Of a stretch of 42,834 nucleotides of DNA, positions 9,007-17,017 are shown piece after piece. The DNA is from a virus. Location of the stretch: positions 1-42,834 of the IMG/VR virus record IMGVR_UViG_3300025098_000100; one strand, written 5' to 3'. Position numbers and translations under genes: made by a program. How positions within the stretch are numbered: position 1 is the first letter of the stretch; every line of letters begins with the position of its first letter. The notes beneath the pieces were generated by a model. It had not been told where the DNA came from, searched no databases, and was given only the letters and a program-made list of their open reading frames with translations.

Positions 9007-9459
9007 CTATCCTCTCTTTATCTTTTTGTATGGGCAGTTAATTAAATCTGGATGTTTATCTTTACCTTTTTCTTTTAACCACTCCAATGGAATGATACGA
9101 TCATGATACTGTATACCATTCTTCTCACACCATTGTCCATAGCTAGTTTTAGCACCCTTGCTTATTTTAGAACGACTGTTAGTAAATATAAATCGTATAT
9201 CTAACTTAGGGTGTTGCTTCTTAATTAACAAATGTTTACGGCGATCTGCAGCTTTAAACATTCCCTTTGTCTCAATTATAATGCCGTTCTTCAATACAAA
9301 GTCAGGGGTATAGGTGCGGTACATAAGGTCTTCCCATTCAATCTTGATCTCCTCATATTTGAATGGCATCTCATGCTCAATTAGATAGTCTCTTGTCTTG
9401 ACCTCTAACCCACTCCTATACCCATGCTTCCTTGCGGCAGCGTACTGCTTTGCCTTCAT
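9007..9459 (-). CDS. T7-type endonuclease I (Holliday junction resolvase)
   Basis: 150 residues, the usual length for T7 gp3 (149). It cleaves branched DNA such as four-way junctions, and in T7 it also helps break down host DNA. The catalytic set of the family is intact: E19 in SGLE, D53 in TPDF, and E63 and K65 in ETKG. Downstream stretches RKHLLIKKQHP, TSYG-WCEKNGI and IPLEWLKE also align with the T7 protein from memory. It sits just after the exonuclease gene (3-base gap), a pairing that parallels T7 gp3 and gp6 roles. Confidence 0.96.
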   Translation of the reverse strand: MKAKQYAAARKHGYRSGLEVKTRDYLIEHEMPFKYEEIKIEWEDLMYRTYTPDFVLKNGIIIETKGMFKAADRRKHLLIKKQHPKLDIRFIFTNSRSKISKGAKTSYGQWCEKNGIQYHDRIIPLEWLKEKGKDKHPDLINCPYKKIKRG

Positions 9460-9462
9460 AGT

Positions 9463-10317
9463 TTAACCCTCGTTTATAGTAATATAACTTACTGTTGGTT
9501 TAACTCTAGCTTGAGATACTTTAGATGGTAGCTCCTGTAACTCTGGGAAACATTCAAACCTAAAGTCACAGAACTTACAGTTAGGATTTAGAATAGTGTT
9601 ACCTGATGGCTTACCCCGAAACGTTTCTGGTACGGGATTGAAACATCTTTTAAACTCATTCTTATTAACTGTGTCTACAGTGTCTTGTATCTTAGCTATC
9701 TCTGCATCCAAGTCAAGTCCATCGGCAGGTACATACTTGATGTTACCATTAGCCTTGTTGACTACCCACCAACCACCAGCTTTCTTACCAGTAGCCTTTG
9801 CATAACCTGCAAGCTGACCAATGTAACCAAAGGAATCACCCTTACTGAGTGTATCATATGACTCAAACTTGTTACGATATGACCAATCAGATGCTGACTT
9901 AACATCATCTAATGCATCATCCATAATAAGATCGTATGATCCATGGATTGTGTCTTCATTTAATTCGAGTTGAACAAAGTTATCTTCATCCTCATAGGCT
10001 ACACCTGCTTCTGTAATAATACCTTTGAATGCAGCTTCAACTATGTCTCCAAGTAACATGTTCATCACAAACGTTGTCGGTTTGGGCAACGCTTTCTCTG
10101 GCTTGTTCTTAGCAAACCAAAGCTGACAAGTAGGCTTACCTATGTTAGACATACGCAAACGAAACTCCTCACGGCTGTTGCCCCCACCGAACTGGCGGCG
10201 TACTGAATCCATTACATCATTACCAATCTGTTGTATTGTCTCTTCAGACATACTAGATTTACCAGATGTAGCATCTTCAAGATACTGATTTATCGCCAGT
10301 TCAGCAGGGTGGTTCAT
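9463..10317 (-). CDS. Cas4/RecB-like Fe-S exonuclease
   Basis: 284 residues of the PD-(D/E)XK superfamily. The nuclease core shows H125-GSYD129, then D138-V-K140, and the QLAGY element at 168-172, matching the H, D, D/E-x-K and Q motifs of RecB-family nucleases. C64 near the N-terminus together with C247-x2-C250-x5-C256 gives the four-cysteine iron-sulfur pattern of Cas4 and AddB nucleases. It probably degrades DNA ends, a role like T7 gp6 in nucleotide salvage and recombination. Start overlaps the SSB stop (TAATG). It is not a CRISPR gene here: no array or other cas gene is present. Confidence 0.9.
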   Translation of the reverse strand: MNHPAELAINQYLEDATSGKSSMSEETIQQIGNDVMDSVRRQFGGGNSREEFRLRMSNIGKPTCQLWFAKNKPEKALPKPTTFVMNMLLGDIVEAAFKGIITEAGVAYEDEDNFVQLELNEDTIHGSYDLIMDDALDDVKSASDWSYRNKFESYDTLSKGDSFGYIGQLAGYAKATGKKAGGWWVVNKANGNIKYVPADGLDLDAEIAKIQDTVDTVNKNEFKRCFNPVPETFRGKPSGNTILNPNCKFCDFRFECFPELQELPSKVSQARVKPTVSYITINEG

Positions 10318-11210
10318 TATACGAAGTCCTCTGCGTCAATGTCCACGAAGGCTTCAACAGTATCTGTATCTACATCTTCGTTCTTGTGCATGTTCTCATT
10401 CCATGCATTGAGAATATATGTATTGTAGTTCTCAATCCACGCAACAAAGTTAGCAAAGACTGCTTGTGACTCATTGTCCATGTCTAGTGTGTTAGACAAG
10501 TCAATGTCAGTCTCTGGTACATAGAAACTGCTACCATTTGGTAGTGGTACTTCCTTAGTAGTAGAGGTAATGTAATGCTGTGGCGGTAGCCTACGCATCT
10601 TAGACAACTTAGCAAACTGTTCACCCAATGTTTTGAATGCATCACGATTGTCAATCTCCCAGATGAATGCAGTAGTATCTACATCAACAGGATTACCATC
10701 AGCATCAGTAGGATTAACCAACTCTACTGTGCCAAACAAAGCACGCACACGTTTGATTGACTTGATTAAGTCTTTCATACTGTCAGGTAGTGCTGCCCAA
10801 TCCTTGATGAACCCTGCAGGTTTACCACAGTTGAAGCCACCATCGTTGTCTTTCATGTCACTGTTAAGATCATTAGCCATGACAGTCTTGACGAACTTGT
10901 TAGGTGTCTTATCACTACCCTTGACAAACTTCTTGTACATAAATCGCTGTAGGAATGGTCGTATAGATACTTTATCAGCGTAGTACGTAGGACCATCTGG
11001 TATCTCTAGTTTGTATGCACCACCACCAATGACTTCTACGTTCTTCATCTTACCTGCAATCTCTTGCTGACCCATGATGGGTGTATGGTGAATGCGTAGA
11101 CGTGCCAATGTACTAGCTGACTTGCTAGTCTTAGGTGTATCAGCACCCATACCCATTGCTTGTGCCATCTCTGCAAAGTTGTTTGTATCTACTGTTGTTA
11201 CTGTGTTCAT
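10317..11210 (-). CDS. Probable single-stranded DNA-binding protein
   Basis: 297 residues. The centre is a mixed alpha/beta domain rich in aromatic and basic residues (for example PFLQRFMYKKFVKG). The C-terminus is a long acidic tail ending AEDFV, the hallmark of phage and bacterial SSBs that use the tail to recruit partners. Place between DNA polymerase and exonuclease supports the call, as gp2.5 in T7 lies near equivalent functions. It has a clear AGGAGA ribosome site and its own promoter overlapping the end of the polymerase gene, consistent with the high copy number an SSB needs. Sequence alone does not prove an OB fold. Confidence 0.75.
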   Translation of the reverse strand: MNTVTTVDTNNFAEMAQAMGMGADTPKTSKSASTLARLRIHHTPIMGQQEIAGKMKNVEVIGGGAYKLEIPDGPTYYADKVSIRPFLQRFMYKKFVKGSDKTPNKFVKTVMANDLNSDMKDNDGGFNCGKPAGFIKDWAALPDSMKDLIKSIKRVRALFGTVELVNPTDADGNPVDVDTTAFIWEIDNRDAFKTLGEQFAKLSKMRRLPPQHYITSTTKEVPLPNGSSFYVPETDIDLSNTLDMDNESQAVFANFVAWIENYNTYILNAWNENMHKNEDVDTDTVEAFVDIDAEDFV

Positions 11211-11249
11211 ATGTCTTATCTCCTATATATGTTTATCAGACGAAAGGTA

Positions 11250-11278
11250 GTTATATCACACTACGTCTTTTGTGTCAA
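11250..11278 (-). promoter_or_regulatory. Sigma-70-like promoter of the SSB operon
   Basis: On the minus strand TTGACA (11273-11278) is followed after exactly 17 bases by TATAAC (11250-11255), about 40 bases before the SSB start. The -35 is perfect and the -10 matches 5 of 6. The -35 lies within the last codons of the DNA polymerase gene. Confidence 0.7.
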
Positions 11279-13301
11279 GCCAGTTAGGGCCAATTTTTGC
11301 TTCTAATAATAATGGTATGTTAAAGTCCAGTGACCACTTCTTATTTACTATAGGTATCAACTTGTCGTTGGCTACCTGTATGATCTTCAATACTATTTCC
11401 TCTTCATCTGGGTGTATGTCAATTACAATTGAATCGTGGACTGTGTTCACAACACAACTGTGTAACTTGTTAGCCGTAAGTAACTTATCTATATAGATCA
11501 AAGATATAGGTACTATGTCGGCAGTAGCGAACGATTGTACTGGATAATTTTTAATCTGTGTGAAATATGTCACACCTCCAAATCGTCTACGTTGTACATC
11601 GGGGAATGCAAACTCACGCCCTGATGGTGTCGTTATCTTGCCAGTGTTTAGTGCTTCCTTGGCAAGTGCAGTATGCCACTTAGCAATACCTGCATACTTA
11701 GTAGTGAACTGCTTGTAGTATGCAGCTTCAGCTTGTGATCTACCAAAGCCACTAGCTCCATACAAGGGAGCAAACGTGTGTGCCTTGGCTTCTTGTCGTG
11801 ACATAGGCTGACCTGCATCTGTAATAACTTTAGCTGTATAACTATGCACATCAAAGCCTGTAGTAACCTCGTCAATGGCAGTCATATCTTGTGATAAGTA
11901 TGCAGCAACTCTGAACTCAAGCTGTGCAAAGTCAGCTTCCATTATCTGCCCACCTTTCCAACGTGACACAAACACCTTCTTAACAGGGAATGTACCGCCA
12001 CGTGGCATGTTCTGCATGTTAGGGTCAGCACCTGATAGTCTGCCTGTACCTGTACGATGCTGTAATAAACGTACATGTAGTAGGCCATCAGGCTTGACGA
12101 AGTTAGCAATACCTTCAACAAAACTACTGAGGTAAGTCTCAACTGCAGACAACCTACGTACATTACGTAAAAATGTCTCAGCTTCTTTCATGCCTCTTGA
12201 TCTTGCAATACCTTCAAGGAATAATAGATTGTCCTTGCCTGTACCAAAACCATTGGCACTGATCCACTTAGCAGTAGGTGGTGTGAACTTTAACCCAGCC
12301 ACCCTACTATGATTATCAGCAAAACTATATCCTGTAGCGTCACAACTAACGCATCTATTTGGTTTAGCATATGGTGTACCATCCTTCTTTTGTTTCCATG
12401 TTTTGCCAGTGCCATTACATATACGGCATTGACTAGCTTTCTGTTTGAATAGCTTACTACTGTACGCATTTACATTACGTTTGTATTCTGCATCAGGCAT
12501 ACGATCATCAAACAATTCTTTCCAGAACTTCTTATCGTGTGGCTTACGACTATATATAACCCATGACAATTGCTCTGGACTGTTGAGGTTAATAGGTCTG
12601 TCACCCATTAGCTCTGCAGTCTGCTGCTCAAGTGAAACTGTTAGTTCGTTACGTTCTTGTTCGAACTCTTCTCTAACAGAGTTTAGTGCATTCATATCAA
12701 CCTTTAACCCACGTTGGTATATACGTGCTAGGTGTACAGCTAACTGATTAGTCAGCTTGATGGTTGGTTCTAGTGTACTGCATCCCTCGTATGATATCCG
12801 CAAACGATCATACAATTGCTGTGTAGCATGAAGGTCGGCAGACAAGTACTCTGATAACTCAGCGTGATTCATGTCACGTACTGACTTACCTGCCTTGAGC
12901 CACTCCTTCAATGAGTCTTGCTTCTGTGTCTCTAGCATGTAACGTTCTGCACATGCCTCAAGGGATAGTGGTTGCTTCTGACCACGTTGTAATACGTACT
13001 CGCCAAGCATAGTATCGAATACGTCACCATCATATGTAAAGCCCGACTCCCACAACCACAGTAGATCATGGGGTGCATTGTGTGCTACAAGCAGACGGGT
13101 CTTGTCCAATTTATCTTGAACAATATCCCGCCCATTTGCAGTAGGTGATTGCTCTGAATGATCGAATGTTACAATTGTTTCGTTATCGTTATCATCTAGC
13201 ATACCCACCATTACTAGTGTGTTCTCAGGCTCGAATGGGTCAAGGTGAAGCTTACCATTTCTTTTTACTACTGTGTTCTCTACATCTAAGGTAAGTATCA
13301 T
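11256..13301 (-). CDS. DNA polymerase, family A, with 3'-5' exonuclease and DnaJ-like zinc insert
   Basis: 681 residues, the phage replicase. Exonuclease motifs: D6-x-E8, AHNAPHD (N75, D79), and YLSADLHAT (D156). Between exonuclease and polymerase lie C292-x2-C295-NGTG and C317-x2-C320-DATG, a partial DnaJ zinc module, which is the domain oddity reported for HMO-2011-type phages. Polymerase motif A is MEADFAQLEFR (D457). Motif B has R502, K506, F510 and Y514 (position 762 of E. coli Pol I is Phe here). Motif C is VHDS (H622, D623). No 5' nuclease domain. Start has GGAG upstream. T7 polymerase uses host thioredoxin at a thumb insert; whether the zinc insert binds a partner is unknown. Confidence 0.97.
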   Translation of the reverse strand: MILTLDVENTVVKRNGKLHLDPFEPENTLVMVGMLDDNDNETIVTFDHSEQSPTANGRDIVQDKLDKTRLLVAHNAPHDLLWLWESGFTYDGDVFDTMLGEYVLQRGQKQPLSLEACAERYMLETQKQDSLKEWLKAGKSVRDMNHAELSEYLSADLHATQQLYDRLRISYEGCSTLEPTIKLTNQLAVHLARIYQRGLKVDMNALNSVREEFEQERNELTVSLEQQTAELMGDRPINLNSPEQLSWVIYSRKPHDKKFWKELFDDRMPDAEYKRNVNAYSSKLFKQKASQCRICNGTGKTWKQKKDGTPYAKPNRCVSCDATGYSFADNHSRVAGLKFTPPTAKWISANGFGTGKDNLLFLEGIARSRGMKEAETFLRNVRRLSAVETYLSSFVEGIANFVKPDGLLHVRLLQHRTGTGRLSGADPNMQNMPRGGTFPVKKVFVSRWKGGQIMEADFAQLEFRVAAYLSQDMTAIDEVTTGFDVHSYTAKVITDAGQPMSRQEAKAHTFAPLYGASGFGRSQAEAAYYKQFTTKYAGIAKWHTALAKEALNTGKITTPSGREFAFPDVQRRRFGGVTYFTQIKNYPVQSFATADIVPISLIYIDKLLTANKLHSCVVNTVHDSIVIDIHPDEEEIVLKIIQVANDKLIPIVNKKWSLDFNIPLLLEAKIGPNWLDTKDVV

Positions 13302-13313
13302 ACCAACTCCAAT

Positions 13314-14051
13314 CTATCTATCATTCTCCTTTAATGCTTCCCATGAAACAGGAAACAAGTCAAGAAGTTTTTTACTAATCTTATTAGCAACTACTCTTGT
13401 TTCATATTGTGTGTCATTCTTGCAACGTAAATTACACATATCAGCAAAGGCATCTAAGCTACCACTCCAATACCACTCAGTCATGGTGGACTGTGGCAGT
13501 ACCATACGTGCTTGCTCAGGGGCTACTCCAGAAAGTATAAGTTTTTTATAAATGGATATAACATCTTCATCACATTCATGTACTTCATCTAGTATACTTA
13601 GATCAGGTACTATACTATCCTTATACACCCCATATTTGTCAGGTTCTTTTTTAAAGACATCCTCTATGTGTTCGAATGTACCATATGAATACATCTTATC
13701 TAATTCTAATACACCCTCACTACCCTGCTTCTTATTAACGCTACGCCCACGCCAAATGTCTGGTTTATAAAACTCAGGGTCAATGTCTACATACCTTCTA
13801 CTAATCTCATTCCAACGTAGAAACTTATGTTTAACTAACTGACGTGCCACAAAGATTGGTGCTTTAATATGAAAGGATGCAAAGCAATGCCCAAAGGGTG
13901 ACATGTGTCTATGTTCTGCAAGATAGCGTATCAGTTTACTATCTCCATCAAGAAACTTTGTGTGTTTCTTACCAAAGCTAACACGAGCTGCATTAACTAC
14001 AGACAAGTCACTACCCATGTGATCTATATATGTTGCCTCAATCAACTGCAA
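13314..14051 (-). CDS. thyX: Flavin-dependent thymidylate synthase ThyX
   Basis: 245 residues, converts dUMP to dTMP with FAD, NADPH and methylene-tetrahydrofolate. The ThyX signature appears at residues 74-87 as KHKFLRWNEISRRY, against the family pattern RHRxxSxNExSxRY: both first arginines are Lys and the first Ser is Arg, while N81, E82, S84, R86 and Y87 are kept. The other family element, VLPQSTMTEWYW followed by a helix with R and Q-x-E-x-R (TQYETR), is present. It precedes DNA polymerase by 12 bases and overlaps the GIY-YIG gene by 14. With RNR it points to self-sufficient dTTP supply. Confidence 0.95.
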   Translation of the reverse strand: MQLIEATYIDHMGSDLSVVNAARVSFGKKHTKFLDGDSKLIRYLAEHRHMSPFGHCFASFHIKAPIFVARQLVKHKFLRWNEISRRYVDIDPEFYKPDIWRGRSVNKKQGSEGVLELDKMYSYGTFEHIEDVFKKEPDKYGVYKDSIVPDLSILDEVHECDEDVISIYKKLILSGVAPEQARMVLPQSTMTEWYWSGSLDAFADMCNLRCKNDTQYETRVVANKISKKLLDLFPVSWEALKENDR

Positions 14052-14562
14052 TCTCCTTTAGTATATCAACAGCTTCTGACTCAGTTATATTAAACCACTC
14101 ACCATTATCTTGTTTACTCCAAGGTATATTCGCCTTACGTGCTGCAAGTATGTGTGCTGAACGCTCAGACTCACTGCGGTCTTTACAGTATACAGAGTGT
14201 ACCAACCTGTAGTTACGCATAGGTGAACTTGTTTGGTAGCTACTCAGCCTATCTTCTGCATCAATAGCCATACCTATCTTAATCCAATCAGGCCATGCAG
14301 AGTTACTAATTGCATACACATAACCTTCTTTGATTTGTTTATAGTTGTTAAGAGAACCAAAGGCTAGATCACCAAATGATTTGTAGTTACCTGCCTTGTG
14401 TAATGGGTGTGACTTAGGTATATACTTACCATTGACCCACATTCTTTGTGGGTTATTACGTGGGTTGTTTTTAGGATTTGTTAAGGCATTACTTCTACGC
14501 TTACACTCTTTGCATTTCTTACCTTCAACCTTCTCATGGTTACATACATTACATACAATCAT
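14038..14562 (-). CDS. GIY-YIG-type (T5orf172/MUG113-like) protein with zinc ribbon
   Basis: 174 residues. An N-terminal zinc ribbon (C4, C7, C17, C20) leads through a basic linker to a GIY-YIG-like domain: GYVYAI at 80-85, WIKIG at 93-97, R105, E133 and GEWF at 154-157. This is the pattern of the T5orf172/MUG113 group, which includes phage DNA endonucleases and homing-type enzymes. Possible roles are a free-standing homing endonuclease or a nuclease acting on host or rival DNA. It is wedged between DUF3310 copy B and thyX, overlapping thyX by 14 bases. Start chosen for a GGGGAG ribosome site. Confidence 0.85.
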   Translation of the reverse strand: MIVCNVCNHEKVEGKKCKECKRRSNALTNPKNNPRNNPQRMWVNGKYIPKSHPLHKAGNYKSFGDLAFGSLNNYKQIKEGYVYAISNSAWPDWIKIGMAIDAEDRLSSYQTSSPMRNYRLVHSVYCKDRSESERSAHILAARKANIPWSKQDNGEWFNITESEAVDILKEIAVD

Positions 14563-14828
14563 TTATGTTTCTCCCCTAATGCCTCATTCATTCTCTTAAC
14601 GTACCACTCAGCTTTCTTCATGTCCTCTACACCATTACCTTTGTAACGATACCGATGCTGATACTTGATCATGTTACCATGACAGTAGGCAATGAACCCA
14701 TCTGTGCCTAACACCTGACGTATATAATCAATACATTCTATACCATCTTGATTGTAATGTGCAGGTCGCTCAACAGGATCAAACACATGATGCTCTTTTA
14801 TTATCTCAAACTCTTTCCACTTAGCCAT
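14559..14828 (-). CDS. DUF3310 protein, copy B
   Basis: 89-residue second member of DUF3310 in the same genome, with the same RPAHYNQDGIECIDYI, GNMIKYQHRYRYKGN and EDMKKAEWY blocks as copy A at 5621-5890. I chose the ATG at 14828 (MAKWKEF) because it matches copy A exactly in length and overlaps the preceding stop in an ATGGCTAA junction; an upstream ATG at 14861 would only add 11 residues without similarity. Eleven differences from copy A mean the duplication is not brand new. Function of the family is unknown. Confidence 0.92.
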   Translation of the reverse strand: MAKWKEFEIIKEHHVFDPVERPAHYNQDGIECIDYIRQVLGTDGFIAYCHGNMIKYQHRYRYKGNGVEDMKKAEWYVKRMNEALGEKHK

Positions 14829-15030
14829 TATTATTAATCTCCTGTTGTTCATCAAAGTCATTTGCCAATTCTACGAAGGCATCTGCCAGTGAGTTATGTT
14901 TATTTACTAGATCATATACATCACGTAATACATTCTCAAGTAATGCTCTTTGTCTATTCTGTTCCCAGAGATTGAACGCAAGTATTGCAACCAACCCCAG
15001 TAACGATACATCTAACCACGTTATCAACAT
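14821..15030 (-). CDS. Small membrane-anchored protein, 69 aa
   Basis: 69 residues: an N-terminal hydrophobic helix (about residues 4-20, VSLLGLVAILAF) followed by a charged helical segment likely to form a coiled coil (about 24-60). The topology looks like a spanin-like or Rz-like small anchor, but its place right after the helicase gene (7-base overlap) and far from the lysis genes argues against a lysis role. Its partner is unknown. An 8-base overlap joins it to DUF3310 copy B. Confidence 0.75.
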   Translation of the reverse strand: MLITWLDVSLLGLVAILAFNLWEQNRQRALLENVLRDVYDLVNKHNSLADAFVELANDFDEQQEINNNG

Positions 15031-16247
15031 ACGTACCTAGCAATCTTGTACTCAAGGTCGGTGTGTACAATGCCATGCCATCCAGATAGTTTGTTCTTAA
15101 CTACATTGATGTGTCGTTGAATGTCTTCTTCTTCTTGTCCTTCTACAGTTGGGTTCTTACTAATCATAATCATCAAGTCTGCTTCTGCTGCCTTACCTGT
15201 ACGTGATCCTTCCATCATAGCTTGGTTTAGTACAACCTTACCTTCTGCATCGGCTGATAACTGTGACATGTAGAATATTGCACACTCTTGTTGTTTAGCT
15301 ATCTGCCTAGCTTGTATTGCATTAGCCTTGAGTGCTTCATCAGGACGTGAGAAACCTGCAGTGCGTGCAAACTTATCACCCATATCAAGTATAACTACGT
15401 CAGGTTTGTATGACTTACATACTGACTCAACCCAATTCATATCACGTCCTGTTGCATCTTTGAACATAATGTTCTGACGTATCTTAGCGAAGGTAGCCAT
15501 AGCATGTGCTTTATTCTTAACAATCTCATGCTTGTCCATACCAGTTGCAGCAGTAATGTATCTGTGTGCTACACGATGGTAGCCTTCTTCATTACATAGC
15601 ACAACAACCCTAGCACCTTGCCACGCAAACCCATTAGGACCTGCAACAAGTGACGCATGGAAAGAAGTCTTACCAGTATTAGGTCTAGCACCTACTTCAA
15701 TCAAGTGACCTGCATTAATACCTTCTACCTTACGTGTAAGTACAGGTATGTTGAAAGTCCATTGTGACTCAAGGTCAGTCATAGCAATAATAGTATCAAG
15801 ATCAATGTCTTCCCACTCAACCTTTAGATTAGGTGTGAAGTCGTCACCATACTGTTCAAGCATTTGACGTAAAGGTTCTAAGCTAGACTTACTACCATTG
15901 ACATAATCAAAGCCAAGGTTAGCAATGTCCTCACCAATTACTTGTTGGAATAGTTTTGATAACACCTCTTGTGCTACATCACTACCCATTGGTTGTTCTT
16001 TGTTTACCTGACGAAACAATGCACTGTATGCTTGACGCTGTGCAGTTGTAAGCGTTGGGTTGTTAGACATAAACAATGCCTCAATCTCAGCAGGTGTAAT
16101 ACTACGCTCGTATGTATTCATGGCTGCATCAATTGCTTGCTTGATCTTGCGAACATCTTTACTAAACAATCTGTCTGGGCAACGTGCGCCCTTGTGATCA
16201 TCATAGAAATCTTTGTCCATCAAGCTACGTATGAGGGATAGTTCCAT
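15024..16247 (-). CDS. Replicative DNA helicase, DnaB/T7 gp4 C-terminal type
   Basis: 407 residues. The C-terminal RecA-like motor has a Walker A, GARPNTGKTS at 186-195, and Walker B VVILDMGD with D288. It continues through a QLSADAEG loop and an R-x-GKAAEAD segment that fits the family arginine-finger region. The N-terminal ~150 residues are helical and may serve as the linker for hexamer formation. In T7 primase and helicase are one protein; here they are adjacent separate genes. It has its own AGGAGA ribosome site. Confident as a DnaB-family helicase. Confidence 0.93.
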   Translation of the reverse strand: MELSLIRSLMDKDFYDDHKGARCPDRLFSKDVRKIKQAIDAAMNTYERSITPAEIEALFMSNNPTLTTAQRQAYSALFRQVNKEQPMGSDVAQEVLSKLFQQVIGEDIANLGFDYVNGSKSSLEPLRQMLEQYGDDFTPNLKVEWEDIDLDTIIAMTDLESQWTFNIPVLTRKVEGINAGHLIEVGARPNTGKTSFHASLVAGPNGFAWQGARVVVLCNEEGYHRVAHRYITAATGMDKHEIVKNKAHAMATFAKIRQNIMFKDATGRDMNWVESVCKSYKPDVVILDMGDKFARTAGFSRPDEALKANAIQARQIAKQQECAIFYMSQLSADAEGKVVLNQAMMEGSRTGKAAEADLMIMISKNPTVEGQEEEDIQRHINVVKNKLSGWHGIVHTDLEYKIARYVC

Positions 16248-16252
16248 ATGTT

Positions 16253-17017
16253 TTATTCTCCTAGTGTTGAAAGGTTAGCCATGTCGGATGGCAGTCTATA
16301 TTTAAGGTCGTCTTCTAGTCGTAGTACTTTGACATCATCAATGTAACCACGTAAATCTTTTGCAAATTGCAGTGTCTTCGGTAATGCATCGGGGTCTAAT
16401 GCAACTATGGCTGATGAGAACTGCGACAAGTACTTCTTGTGTCCATTAGATAATGACGTACCCAACACTGCAACCCCGACATATACACCACTCTCACTTA
16501 CAACGGCAGCACTTACGCAGTCCTCAACAACTACAGCAGTTTTACCACATCCAAATGCATATGGCAAGTCACTCTTACCATATCTCTTCCACTTAGGTAT
16601 ACGTTTTCCAAGTGATCTGCCTGTAGCATCTACCATAACTCCATTGTGTACAACAGGGAACACCACACGATGTTCCTTCACATCATATAATAGACCTAGA
16701 TGTTGTGCATCAAGACCCCATGTGTCGCAGAAGCTTGCTATGCTTTTGTAGTCTCGTACAAACCACTCAGGTTTTGAGAAACTTATAGCATGTGTCTCTT
16801 CTGCAACATGTCCTAATGACTTACGTATATCCTCAGCAGTAAGTGTAGTACGAGTACCACCACTAGCTGTACAACTAGCCTTGTAACAGTTCCATACAAT
16901 AGAACCCATATTGTTTGTGACAGTAAATGTATTCTTAGTATTACACATAGGACATGTCATACGCTTTGTTTCACCATTAGTAAGTGACAAATCATTTATA
17001 ATACTAAGTATATTCAT
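16253..17017 (-). CDS. DNA primase, Toprim type with zinc finger
   Basis: 254 residues, close to the primase half of T7 gp4. The zinc finger is C22-x2-C25 with C44-x4-C49. The Toprim fold shows the conserved E165 (VVVEDCVSA) and the D-x-D pair D208/D210 (VALDPDA). A strand-rich RNA polymerase basic segment (GRSLGKRIPKWKRYG) lies between. It would make RNA primers for the phage polymerase and work with the helicase encoded 5 bases downstream. Its start overlaps the integrase stop (TAATG). Confidence 0.92.
   Translation of the reverse strand: MNILSIINDLSLTNGETKRMTCPMCNTKNTFTVTNNMGSIVWNCYKASCTASGGTRTTLTAEDIRKSLGHVAEETHAISFSKPEWFVRDYKSIASFCDTWGLDAQHLGLLYDVKEHRVVFPVVHNGVMVDATGRSLGKRIPKWKRYGKSDLPYAFGCGKTAVVVEDCVSAAVVSESGVYVGVAVLGTSLSNGHKKYLSQFSSAIVALDPDALPKTLQFAKDLRGYIDDVKVLRLEDDLKYRLPSDMANLSTLGE

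Noticed and set aside
14829-14861. Upstream start for DUF3310 copy B
   Set aside because: Would add 11 residues absent from copy A and lengthen overlap; start at 14828 fits homology and coupling.
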